Below are positions 45,585 through 55,635 of a stretch of 64,000 nucleotides of DNA, piece by piece. The notes beneath the pieces were generated by a model, which saw only the letters and a list, made by a program, of their open reading frames with translations, made no database searches and had not been told where the DNA came from. Made by a program: the position numbers and the translations under genes. The DNA is from Molanna angustata (lineage: Eukaryota; Arthropoda; Insecta; Trichoptera; Molannidae), in the NCBI GenBank assembly GCA_963576475.1, contig OY754970.1, forward strand, positions 29,858,280-29,922,279. The letters run 5' to 3'. How positions within the stretch are numbered: the first letter of the stretch is position 1; every line of letters starts with the position of its first letter.

Positions 45585-46152
45585 TCAACGCGTGAAAATC
45601 TATAACTGGTGTATCTACCAAAAAAAGAAATTAATAAAATTCAGTCAGTTTTCAATGCTGCAGCCAGGCTCATCACCGGAGCCTCCAGGTTTTCTCACAT
45701 CTCTCACCATCTCCGCAATCTCCATTGGCTTAAAGCTCCTGAAAGGATTGAATATAAACTCTGTCTCATGATCTTCAAAGCACTTCATGGTATGGCTCCT
45801 ACTTACCTCTCCGAACTTTGCATTCCTGTTTCAATTAACGACAGACAATCATCACTTCGTTCTGCATCTTCATCCATGGTTGGAAAATTATTTGAAATAA
45901 ACAGGGTGCATACCCCTAATTTCGGCGATCGTGCGTTTGCTGTGGCAGGACCAAATGCATGGAATAAGCTCCCAAATACCCTAAGACAAACTGAAAATAT
46001 ATCTACCTTCAGAAAAAATCTCAAAACACACCTTTTTCGCAAATCTTACCAAAGCCATAATGATACATCTTAATCAATTTTCAGCGCCCTTGAGGTGAGA
46101 TATTCACGAAAACGGCGCTATATAAATCATCCAAATTTATTATTATTATTAT
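45585..46152 (+). pseudogene. CR1/L2-like LINE 3' end with ATT tail
   Basis: The frame 45609-46073 (154 residues) reads INKIQSVFNAAARLITGASR, HLRNLHWLKAPERIEYKLCL, KALHGMAPTYLSELC, FGDRAFAVAGPNAWNKLP and TFRKNLKTHLFRKSYQ. This is the C-terminal domain of the same LINE type as 23106-24374. The reverse transcriptase core is gone (5' truncation near 45585). The 3' UTR is only about 75 bp and holds AGCGCCCTTGAGGTG paired through GGCGCT before an ATT repeat at 46138-46152. The frame is uninterrupted, so the insertion is fairly recent. Confidence 0.87.
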
Positions 46153-46513
46153 GTTGTTAATATTATTTTCTACTGTATCTATCATATCAAAATCTCTAAT
46201 AAATGACGAAAAATACCTAATGGTGTAATTAACTAGCAAGAAAACAAAGATAAAAATATACATACTTACAAAACAAAAATACAACTAAAAATTAACAATT
46301 GCAAATACTTTATGGAAATATTCGGATTTCAAATTCTGATTTCTATCAAAAAAAATGTTTTTGTTTTTATTGTTAGTTACATTAAAAATGGTAATTGTGA
46401 AAAAACTGAGTAGAAATAAGTTTCAATACTGCACAATAATTTAAAAGTGTGGAAAAAAATTAGATTTAGGTAGGTACATAATAAAATAATTATTAAAAAA
46501 AACAAAAAGAGGA

Positions 46514-46586
46514 TGGAGGCGCCGGGTATCGATCCCGGTACCTCTCACATGCTAAGCGAGCGCTCTACCATCTGAGCTACGCCCCC
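46514..46586 (-). tRNA. tRNA-Ala (anticodon AGC)
   Basis: 73 nt with all four arms. The acceptor GGGGGCG pairs with CGCCTCC (one G-T pair), A is the discriminator, the D arm is GCTCAGATGGTAGAGC, the anticodon loop reads CTTAGCATG, and the T arm is CCGGGATCGATACCCGG. Box A TAGCTCAGATGG and box B GATCGATACCC are canonical. A TTTTT run lies just downstream on the minus strand. No intron. Confidence 0.97.
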
Positions 46587-47203
46587 GGTACGGACGTTTG
46601 TAAAAATAGTTGTATATAACTGTAGTACGATTTTATTTAAACCTTTACAGGAATTTACATATTTCATTCATAGATGACTCTAATCGATGATTCAAATTAA
46701 ACATTTTTAAAAATAATATCGGAATAATATGTGGGAATATTATATACACATTATAATATATTTTTTATTACAATAAAATATTATTATTTATTGATAATAT
46801 TTTTTTTATAATAAGGCGTCAAAAAAAATTTAAAAAAAGATATTCATAAATTTCTAGGTATAATCAAGGGATATCCTACGATAGGATGTACATACACCAG
46901 AATTTTTAAACCCAACCTACAAAAGTTTGGAAGAATAGGTTGGTTGGGTCCGTTGTACTAATAATTGCGACTGGCGTGAGCAAAAACAAAATATAGTGTA
47001 CAAACTACACACTATCCATTATCAAGGATTTTTTATTTGTGTTGCTACTTTCTCAAAAGAGCGCATACGCTTTTTAGTACCTACATATTTTATTGTCATT
47101 TTATAGAAATTAACAATATTATGTAGACTCACTGCTTTATGAAATGCCTAGACACTTGATATACCAAATTTTAGAATCGACATGCGACAGATAATATAAT
47201 TAA
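46587..47203. other. AT-rich stretch without gene
   Basis: No coding or RNA gene recognised. Confidence 0.5.
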
Positions 47204-47662
47204 CTAGCGGACCCGACAGACGTTGTCCTGTCCGAACTATTTGTGAAACAAAAAAAAATATTTGTAACATATATCTGAATCATATGGATGTTATTATTCG
47301 CTGAGCAAACTTATATTTTCTTGTTTGTTGAGCCGCTAAACATTTTGAGGTTAGATTGATTGTCATTTCGTAGGTATATAATTGCAATACTGTGCAATAC
47401 AGCATATATTTCTTAGTGTTGTCAGATGGAAAAGCTAAACATTGCTAATTCGACATTAGCGCCACCTATTATAATTTATAGTTTTAAAAAATCGTGTTTT
47501 TATTTTCCTTTTATTATATTAATGTTTAAAATTCCATTTTGTGAATCAGTACCATTTAGGGACTCACAAAAACACACACAAAAAATTTCATCAAAATCGG
47601 TTCAACCGTTTAGGAAGAGTTCAGTGACATACACACGTACAGAAGAATTATATATTTAAAGA
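47204..47662 (-). mobile_element. Non-autonomous Helitron-like element
   Basis: On the minus strand the element begins TCTTTAAATATATAATTC and ends GGGTCCGCTAG, preceded by a hairpin-forming GACAGACGTTGTCCTGTC block. It sits between host A and T, as Helitrons do (A-TC...CTAG-T), and has no terminal inverted repeats or target duplication. The 5' part also carries CGATTTTGATGAAATTTT and GTGTATGTCACTGAACTC. At 459 bp it cannot encode Rep/helicase and would depend on an autonomous relative. A partial 3' end lies at 59.11 kb. Confidence 0.72.
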
Positions 47663-48640
47663 TATTTAATTCCAGGTACCTACGTAATATCAATGAACCT
47701 CGTAGGCAAAGCAAATGGAAAAAATACAATCCCGATTACGTAAGTGCAGAGGTGGGCACTCTATGTATAATAATTATATCATTGTGTTGGTTTCGGGGGG
47801 TTTCGAGGACGCCCTTGAGACGGTCCTGGTCATTGCACGTACCACCATCCCCAAACCATTACACACGACACACCATCTAGCGTCAGTCTACAGACACGAC
47901 TAATCTCCTGCGGAAAATGTTACTTTGAACTTGTGTAGAGGGCATGTTGTGTCTGGGTCTAGACTCAAGACTTTTGTCTGACCAATAGGACTAAATCGAT
48001 ATTACTTTAATAAACTTACGCTACTATAATGATGCATTAATTATTAATAATGGAATTTGGTAAAATAATTAAATGAAATAGTTAGCATATTAAAATTATT
48101 TTTCAACATATTAAAATAACAAAAAAGAAACATTTTTCCTAAGTGGCCAAACCATCTCAATGTTTTAACTTTTATTCTATTAATTACCTATTTCTATACT
48201 TAATATGCATTGGCTATCATAAATCAAGATAGCCAATACATAATTATATGACGTGAACTCGAAAATATTATTTTGAGAGAATTATTACATAATAATATGA
48301 AGCCGGATCAATGTAATAGTTTGAGTTTGCATGAATTTGAACGAAGCGACGAGTGTTTGCGAGGATGTGTGGCGTACGCGTATGGTTATCTCTCCGTGAT
48401 CTTATTCGGAATATGGCGTATTAGTGTGATTTTTTTAATTTTTGTTAAAATGTACCACAAAGATAAAAATTATACGATATTTGATAATATGATTTTTTTA
48501 TAGTATTTAAATCTTTAAATGACGCATTGACATTGTAGGAAATAATGCCAATGCAATGCAAAGTCGAATAGAAATATGTGCCTAAAAAAGTTTAAATAAG
48601 TTATGAAGAACGAACTCAAAATATCATAACGAAGCATATT
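47663..48640. other. No gene; one GC-richer block
   Basis: The block 47745-47930 (GGTTTCGGGGGGTTTCGAGG, GACACACCATCTAGCG) looks like old mobile-element sequence without a frame. A small inverted pair, TATTGGCTATC / GATAGCCAATA in diverged form, lies near 48207-48240. Confidence 0.45.
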
Positions 48641-49062
48641 TCTTCTTCTCCTTCAGCCTGTTTTTTCCATTCTTGGACATAGGCCTCCCCCTTGATCCTT
48701 CACAACTCCCAGTCTTGGGTACACTGCATTCATCTCCCTCCGGCACTTTTCTTGATGTCATCAGACCACCTTGCCTGGGGTCTGCCGACACCTCTTCGGC
48801 TTGTTCTCGGTCGCCATTCTATGATCTTTTTGGTCCATCGTGAATCTTGGTACATACATACATACATACCATCACGCCATGTCCCTTACGGGGTAGGCAG
48901 AGAGAAGAATCTTGGCATCTGGCAATATGCCCAGCCCAGCTCCACTGAAGACCAGCGACCCTTTCCGCTACATCGGCTACTTTGGTTCTTTCTCTTATCA
49001 TGACATTATGAATTGTGTCCCTTATTGAAATACCCAGCAATTTCCTCTCCATAGCTCTCTAC
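48640..49062 (-). pseudogene. LINE polyprotein C-terminus, family L-B, split by an insertion
   Basis: The minus strand reads ERKLLGISIRDTIHNVMIRE, VAERVAGLQWSWAGHIARCQ and DS. After removing 56 bp plus one target copy it continues in the same frame as RWTKKIIEWRPRTSRRGVGR, PQARWSDDIKKSAGG. An in-frame stop and decay follow near 48705, and a GAAGAAGAAATA tail ends near 48640. Related to 39241-39640. The endonuclease and catalytic domains are absent. Confidence 0.85.
48851..48906 (-). mobile_element. 56-bp L-A LINE tail insertion with target duplication
   Basis: The insert contains the extreme 3' end of the L-A LINE (CCATCACGCCATGTCCCTTA read on the + strand) and its CATA-type tail. It is bounded by GAATCTTGG at 48842-48850 and again at 48907-48915, a 9-bp target-site duplication. 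This is the signature of target-primed reverse transcription with extreme 5' truncation. Confidence 0.9.
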
Positions 49063-49399
49063 ATAAAACAAAATTAATTCTGAAAATGTACTCAAAGAAC
49101 TCAAGACTTAAGCGAGTTGACTGGAAAGAATTATCATTGAAACATACTATAATTTTAATACTGTAACTTAAGGATATGTACTTGACCTTTTGTATGGTAA
49201 ACTCATTGATAGCCTGAAGGCAAGTGAGATCCCAATTATTATGATGTAAAATTTTTATGAAAATGAAATTAAAAAAAAAGGTAAATAAATAAATGTGGTG
49301 AGACAAAGAATAATAAAATGACAGTTTTTGGCCCAAGATCTTGGAGTTACTCTATTATGTAAAAATATTAATTAATTTGAAAACAAAAAGGTATACTTG
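49063..49399. other. AT-rich stretch without gene
   Basis: No coding or RNA gene recognised. The minus frame 49022-49336 is partly LINE remnant and partly chance. Confidence 0.45.
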
Positions 49400-49472
49400 T
49401 ACCCCTGGTGGGACTCGAACCCACAATCCCCGGCTTAGGAGGCCGATGCCTTATCCATTAGGCCACAGGGGC
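49400..49472 (-). tRNA. tRNA-Arg (anticodon CCT)
   Basis: 73 nt. The acceptor GCCCCTG pairs with CAGGGGT (G-T at the first pair), A is the discriminator, box A GTGGCCTAATGGATAAGGC, the anticodon loop CTCCTAAG gives CCT, and box B GGTTCGAGTCCC lies within the T arm GTGGG..CCCAC. A TTTTT run follows on the minus strand near 49386. No intron. It lies 437 bp from the Lys tRNA, on the opposite strand. Confidence 0.96.
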
Positions 49473-49909
49473 TGATGAACGGGGCGTCAAAATTACATAA
49501 TATGATAATAGTTGACACATTGTAACAATTCCTGAAAAATCTTTTTCAGTAGCAATATTATGTATTTTGATTGTATCAATATATAAGTAAACTTATAACA
49601 ACATTTTGTCATTAGTTTTTTATAGTTTTATGGTAGATTTCTGATGACAAATTTTATTATTTTGAATTCTGTATAAAGAAAAACATTTTTTAATTTTATT
49701 ATAATTTTAACACCCTATAATTATTATTATGATAATAATTATGATGTACAATGTATATGAAATTTACTGCCTTGGTTCACAATATAATATAGACACCAAC
49801 CACCTTTATCATTCCACTGCCATCTCACGACAAAGTGAAAATCAACTTTTGCTTATTTCGTATTTGGTTCGTTAGTTCTTATAATGTATATTCGAAGGCT
49901 TTTGTACTT

Positions 49910-49982
49910 GCCCGGATAGCTCAGTCGGTAGAGCATTGGACTTTTAATCCAAGGGTCCAGGGTTCAAGTCCCTGTTCGGGCG
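49910..49982 (+). tRNA. tRNA-Lys (anticodon TTT)
   Basis: 73 nt. The acceptor GCCCGGA pairs with TTCGGGC (one wobble), G is the discriminator, D arm GCTCAGTCGGTAGAGC, the anticodon loop CTTTTAATC gives TTT, and the T arm is CAGGGTTCAAGTCCCTG. A long T-run starts at 49987 and would terminate Pol III. Confidence 0.97.
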
Positions 49983-50003
49983 TTCCTTTTTTTTTTTTTA
50001 ATA

Positions 50004-50152
50004 ATGTTCTCTTGAACAAATCGACAGTTGGAAAACTAAATATCTTAAAATATTCAATAATTTGAATTTATGGATTTATAGTTAGGTACGTATTCTTCAA
50101 CTATACATACTATTGCTATCGACAGTTGGATCTCATGTGTTACATGCAACAA
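50004..50152 (-). mobile_element. Rearranged M2 element ends
   Basis: 50032-50150 is the reverse complement of the M2 left end (ending TTACATGCAAC). 50005-50031 matches the M2 right end (CTTGAACAAATCGACAGTTGG) but in direct rather than inverted orientation to its neighbour. So two M2 ends abut head-to-tail with no interior. It starts just past the terminator of tRNA-Lys. Confidence 0.6.
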
Positions 50153-50298
50153 TAAATATAATATACCCATCAGCAACTGTGATTTAATAGGTATTTATTT
50201 ATTTGTTATTTATTTTTGGCTATCAGTTGATTGAAATTATTAATATATTTATTTCATTACATACTGAACTTATAATCATTTTCGATGTAATCTCTGTC

Positions 50299-50418
50299 GC
50301 TAACGACCATACCACGTTGAAAGCACCGGTTCTCGTCCGATCACCGAAGTTAAGCAACATTGGGCGCGGTCAGTACTTGGATGGGTGACCGCTTGGGAAC
50401 ACCGCGTGTCGTTAGCTT
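50299..50418 (+). rRNA. 5S ribosomal RNA, copy 2
   Basis: A full 120-nt gene, apparently the same as copies 1 and 3 except in helix I: it begins GCTAACGAC and ends GTCGTTAGC, where the others have GCCAACGAC and GTCGTTGGC. The two changes compensate, keeping the base pair. The internal control region is intact. A run of about 10 T follows immediately (50417 onward). Confidence 0.97.
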
Positions 50419-51205
50419 TTTTTTTTATTTGGCTACAGAGAATATTTATATTTTTACTATGGAATTTAAAAAATCTGATCCCTCAGATTTTGAATTCATT
50501 TATCAAAAAAAATCTAGCGTCATTCACATTTTCAGATAGTATTTTACTACGACCACCTTATTTTGAAAAATGTATTAAAATATAAAAAAGTCAAAAATGA
50601 AACGAACTTTTTCGTTGGTCGGTAGTCGGTTGTAACAAAATGCCTAATGACCCGTTAGTTAACAATATATTTATATGCAACATACAAAAACATAAAAAAA
50701 TAATAATATTATTATGCGATTGTATTATGTATAGCGAGTTCCTATTATTATATTCCTCGGATATTATTTCATTCTAGAATCAACTCTCCATAATGCGAAT
50801 ATAAGAGTGCATAGCATATTTATATTATGTATGTATACTCGTACGCCTTTAACCGCTAGTTTAGCGGTCAAAAATGTTATTGGATTGATATTATTTTGCT
50901 TGTTTATATGTATGTATAATTTGTTTAATCATACAGAGAGCACGGTCCACGCCATTTATTATAATTTCGGTAATTTATGACCTGCAATTTTATTGTATTT
51001 ATTCTTACCTACCTATATCCTGGCGATTGGTTAAGTTCCGGATGTAAGCAAATTATTGGAAGGTGCCTGGAACTCTTCCAAAAATTAAATAAATACACAC
51101 TGATTTTTTATCATATTGAATGAATCAAAAATGATAAATGCATTCAATAAATCATTTTACTTGTCATACATTACATATTTAAAAAATAGTTTAGTTTCAT
51201 ATTTT
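50419..51205. other. No gene recognised
   Basis: AT-rich. Short open frames are chance. Confidence 0.5.
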
Positions 51206-51213
51206 GGCTTAAA

Positions 51214-51430
51214 ACCAAAAAGTTTAACTAATTAAGGTATTTTTTCTGTAACCACTTAATTTTGAGTTATTCGCGACTAGTTTCGGGAGTTTACTGTTTT
51301 TTTTACACTTGTAATTTGCCAGTCGAGTTCTGTTCTGTAACTCAAAAATATGTGGTTTTAGAAGAAATAAAAAAAATAAATAGTTTTAGAAGAAATAAAA
51401 AAATACCTTAAATAAGTTTAATTATGTGAT
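51214..51430. repeat. Imperfect foldback
   Basis: The left arm AATTAAGGTATTTTTT and right arm AAAAAATACCTTAAAT, plus an inner pair near 51249 and 51341 (CCAC..AATTTTGAGTTA / TAACTCAAAAATATGTGG), are inverted. The centre holds CGCGACTAGTTTCGGGAG. A 20-bp direct duplication (TAGTTTTAGAAGAAATAAAA) breaks the right arm. Probably an old MITE. Confidence 0.55.
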
Positions 51431-52911
51431 ACTACAAAGTAACCACCGAAACTAAATGGAAGAACTAATTTTATTTATTTATTAAAATAACATAAAAACG
51501 TAGGTAAGTATATGTAATAATAAAAAAATACAAAATAAAACAATTCAATCTTATTTCCCCATTGAAAGTGTAGACACTTGTGTATTGTGTATCGGGCAGG
51601 AGGAATAATATTTAAATATTGTAACAAATATGCAATAGGAAAAAATAAAACTTATTTCTAAACTAATTCTAACAAATGGACATGAATTTATTTTACTATA
51701 CTATTTTATACAACTATACAGACATTTACACTATAAAGAGGCACACACACTGAAGCTTTTTATTTTTAATTTTATGTTTAAATAACGTGTAGTTTTTCAC
51801 TAATTTTATATCGCCTGGGAGAGTATCGAAGTATTTAGTGCCGAGATAAATGTAGTTATATTGTACTATTGTTTTATTATAAAGTGGCACTATTATATTT
51901 CCCACTACATTTGATCTTTGGCTACGAACTATTGTTTTTTCATCTTTGATTTTGATTTTTCATCAATGATTTCTTTGAATATCTGTAGTAAAGCTATATG
52001 TTGCGATAAATCTCAGTAGGTCTAGGAGCCCTAAATGTTGAAAAATTGGCTCTGTTGGGAAGATTCTTCTTTTTAGAAGATTCTTTTTTTTATTATTCTT
52101 TTTTTTTTTTATTTATTTATTTTAATTATCATTTTCTGTGCTATGTTTATTGATTGTAAATCAGTTTTATACGTTTGTCAAAATAAATAAATTATGGATG
52201 TCAGAAAGAATCAGTTTTCATATAAATTCATCTTTAGTTTTAGGTTCTTCCATTAATATGTGTGGCCGTCGATCACAGAAAAAAGACAGATTTTTGCAAA
52301 TATTTTTTTCGAATTTCATAAAGAATGCTTATGAATAGGTTACGACTTTATTTCAAGTGAGAGAACAGCCCTGTTTATTGGAATTTGCAATTAATTGACT
52401 CATAATTAATTTTTTAGCAACACTATAATACCCACTCCGTCTGTACTAATAACCTGAAATTATGATACATACATCTAATAATGAATTTGTAAGTACCCAT
52501 TTTATATTAAGATTACATTAATTAAAAATGATGGCAAAAATAAATGAGTTAAAGGATAGAAAATAAATTCTGGTATTGAATTTTTACGAAATAATTTTAA
52601 AATTTGTGTTGTTTTTTTAACCTACGGTAAATACCTACTTACCTAATATTCGTCTTAAGACCACACAGTCACTCAAATAAATGTGATTAGTTGCACTGAC
52701 GTTTCCTCATTTACTTAACCAATATTCAGATTATCGTCTTGAAACAGGAATAAATTTCAGTATTGTCTACTGATTGACAGTCCCAGAATCACAATATTTG
52801 AAGATTCTCTAGATAAAAAATAAGTCTGAAAGTAATTTGCGGGATTACCTCATGTTTATTTTGTTAAATGTAAAAATATAATCTTAGCAAAATATTGTGA
52901 AATATGATATA
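51431..52911. other. No gene recognised
   Basis: AT-rich DNA with poly-T runs at about 52085-52112. Nothing further recognised. Confidence 0.5.
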
Positions 52912-53132
52912 AACCGTATTGGCATGTGAATTTTGCCCTTAACCACTATATATTGAGTCACTATGCGACATGTTTCGGCAGCGCTGTCCTGCCATCCAAA
53001 CTAAACATCCAAACTAAACATCAACACTTAGTCTCAACTAGCCGGTCGATGGCAGGACAGCGCTGCCGAAACATGTCGCATAGTGACTCAATATATAGTG
53101 GTTTAGGGCAAAATTCACATGCCAAAACGGTT
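52912..53132. repeat. 221-bp palindrome with 51-bp loop (FB3)
   Basis: Arms 52912-52996 and 53048-53132 are inverted with two mismatches seen by eye, including the GC-rich block CGGCAGCGCTGTCCTGCCAT. The loop (52997-53047) contains a 13-bp word CCAAACTAAACAT repeated twice. No coding. Confidence 0.9.
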
Positions 53133-53167
53133 AATATGAACAACCACAAAATATCCGCCGAGTATTT

Positions 53168-53213
53168 AAACTATATGATATAAACTATATGATATAAACT
53201 ATATGATATAAAA
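53168..53213. repeat. Short tandem repeat
   Basis: AACTATATGATATA repeated three times in a row. Confidence 0.9.
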
Positions 53214-53774
53214 ATAAATAATTCTTGTATAAGAATATTTGAATTTCAGAATAAAACTTTGAACCGGGTTCAATTGAACCAAATATATTTTTATAAATAA
53301 CACTATGATTTTTAAATTTCTTGTGTCTTTAAATTTCCTTTCTTGATTTAAAAAAAAATGCAATTCATATTGTCGCTTAAGAAGTTTCTGTTTCGTGCTA
53401 GTCAAGTCGAACAATATGTAGGGCGGGACGAACCTTGCACCGAAGTTGGATGAAAGAATTCTCAGTGCCTGTGCAGCCTTAAGTATATATAGCTAATCAA
53501 AAAAAAAAACATTTGGAGCTGATGATAGGTCACCAAAGTATCACGTAAATTAAATCAAGTCAAACCAAACTAAATTCTCACGTACATCCGCTTCGTAATA
53601 CAAATTAATGTTACTTTATACGAAGCGTAAAATTAAGAAATTTATGTTAATTACGATATTATTTACTGTCCTGTTTTTATATAATAATTATGAAATAAAA
53701 AACACACGTTTTTAAAACCGATAAACTGCACACATTTCAAAGAAAGACTTCTCTGTCTATCCTAAAATAATTTG
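53214..53774. other. No gene recognised
   Basis: Small GC-richer patch at 53418-53475; otherwise AT-rich. Confidence 0.45.
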
Positions 53775-54180
53775 TTAGTAAACCTATTATTGAATAAACC
53801 TTGTGTTAAGTTTGTTTTTAAACCCATTATTGAATAGCCTGTGTTGTTTTCTATAAAATACCATTTAAAAAAACAGTGTCTTTTAATTGCTTGTAAAACA
53901 ATTATTTAATTGAGCCTGTTTCTACTTTTACGTTGGCTGACTTTTGTTTTCCGTTAAACCCATTATTGAATAAAGCCTGTGTATGTATTTTCTATTAAAT
54001 ACATTTTTCGAATTAAGCCTGGTTTGTTTGGTAGTAGATCGTTTATATAATGCATAATGTATTTTGTTTTATAGTAAACCCATTATTGAATATAGGTACG
54101 AAGGTACCTACTCGTACGGTTGGTTATTAATATTAAACCTTTTTTGTTGATTTGTTTGTTATAAAGGTTGAATACAGCTT
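53775..54180 (+). repeat. Degenerate minisatellite, about 40-bp period
   Basis: AAACC[CT]ATTATTGAATA occurs at about 53780, 53820, 53956 and 54076, mostly followed by a GCCTGTGT or CCTTGTGT word; steps are about 40, 136 and 120 bp. Diverged units (for example TTATTTAATTGAGCCTGTTT) fill the gaps. Confidence 0.7.
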
Positions 54181-54559
54181 GTGTTTTGCTATTATTCACG
54201 TTTATCCTTATAATATATTTTGCTCAGTAAAAAACGTTAATACTAAGTATTTAAGAAACTTATTTTTTTATTACTGGAGAAATTATTACATACGAGTGCC
54301 TAATAAAAAATAGTACGTCACTGGATTATCACAAAGGGCATTAGCACTGTGTCATTGTGTCGACCTTGAATGCATTATACAAATAATAAAAAATATCAGT
54401 CTAGTCGGAGAATGGCATATCTTTGATGATTAGAGTATGACTTATTTAAACAACATGACATTAGAGACGCATCATCAATGAGTGCGCTATTGCAGTGACG
54501 TCACATGTAGGCCCGGTCAAATACAAACTACTTATTTTAAATATTTATTGAAAAATAAA
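54181..54559. other. No gene recognised
   Basis: AT-rich, nothing identified. Confidence 0.45.
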
Positions 54560-54665
54560 TCAGCTTCTTCTCTTCATTTCTTTTTAGGACTGTTGGCCTG
54601 TTTATGTCCTGCGTCAGCTTCTCTCCTGTGACATAGATTGCCAGAGGTCCTTCCATCTCTTGGAA
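54560..54665 (-). pseudogene. RTE-like LINE 3' end remnant
   Basis: The + strand reads CTTCTTCTCTTCATTTC then GTCCTGCGTCAGC and GGTCCTTCCATCTCTTGG, the reverse complement of a LINE 3' end of the type at 16.43 kb (tail of GAA units on the minus strand). Only about 100 bp remains. Confidence 0.55.
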
Positions 54666-55465
54666 AAAAAATGTTCACGAAAAAAAATATTGGTAGGTAT
54701 ATAAAGTGTACATGCTATATGTATTTTTATCGAAAATCTTACAAATATAAGTACTATCTTTATTAAATAATTTTGTACAAGTAATTTTCGAATGTTGAAC
54801 GCATCCTGGTATTTAGTATTAGTTCAATGATAGTACTAATCTTAATATTCAATATTTCTTATAATTTGAAAATTCTTAATGATGCTCTGACTTGTGCTAT
54901 AGGAAAACGAAATTGGTCGAGGCAACTGCGATGGATTTTGAACTTGCCATCATTGGATTACTAAACCAGCATGTCAGTCAGTCACTGACCTATTTATTTT
55001 TATTTTTGATTATTTTTTTTTGTTTTGACTTTATTACTTTGGGTTTTAAATGTCAATCAGATATATTTTATATCCACATAATATTTATGCAGTAATAATA
55101 TAGATATATTTTTTATAAAATAATTATATAACAAAAGTTTGAATGTCTTTCTCAAATGCTTGTGCTGAGAAATATTCAATTACATTAAAGTATAAAACAC
55201 ACAATAAACATAAATTCAACAATATTAGAACAATCATAAAAAAACGTCAAAATAAAATAAAAAATTATACCCCATAATTCTATTAGGTAGATATATTGGA
55301 GATATGAAATTTTGAGCAATATGCGTTAAGGCCGTTAAGACAGGAAAACATCGTTCCTTGATAAATATTTAAAAGCTATGTAAAATTATTGCAAAACCAC
55401 GATTCAGTAATAACATCTGACGTAACAATCAATTCAACATAATATCTGTTAGTAACTTTCAAAAA
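54666..55465. other. No gene recognised
   Basis: AT-rich. The + frame 54892-55095 has a hydrophobic tail from T-rich DNA only. Confidence 0.45.
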
Positions 55466-55635
55466 TTGGATTGATAGGGAACTCAATAAGAAGGCACAAT
55501 TGATGAATTTTGCGCAAGCGCATAGAGTGATCACGTTAACCAGTCGATGACAGGTCGTAAGCCCAACCGGGGTCTAGATTTCCCAGTTCTCTTATAATAT
55601 TCCAACTTCGTCTCTATGGAGATGTTAAAAATTTG
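55466..55635 (-). mobile_element. MITE-1 copy D, internal fragment
   Basis: Shares AACTCAATAAGAAGGCA, GCGCAAGCGCATA, ATGACAGGTCGTAAGCCC and CCAACTTCGTCTCTATGG with copy C. The outer termini are lost. Confidence 0.72.

Noticed and set aside
54892..55095. Small membrane protein gene
   Set aside because: One hydrophobic run encoded by T-rich DNA, no signal of conservation.
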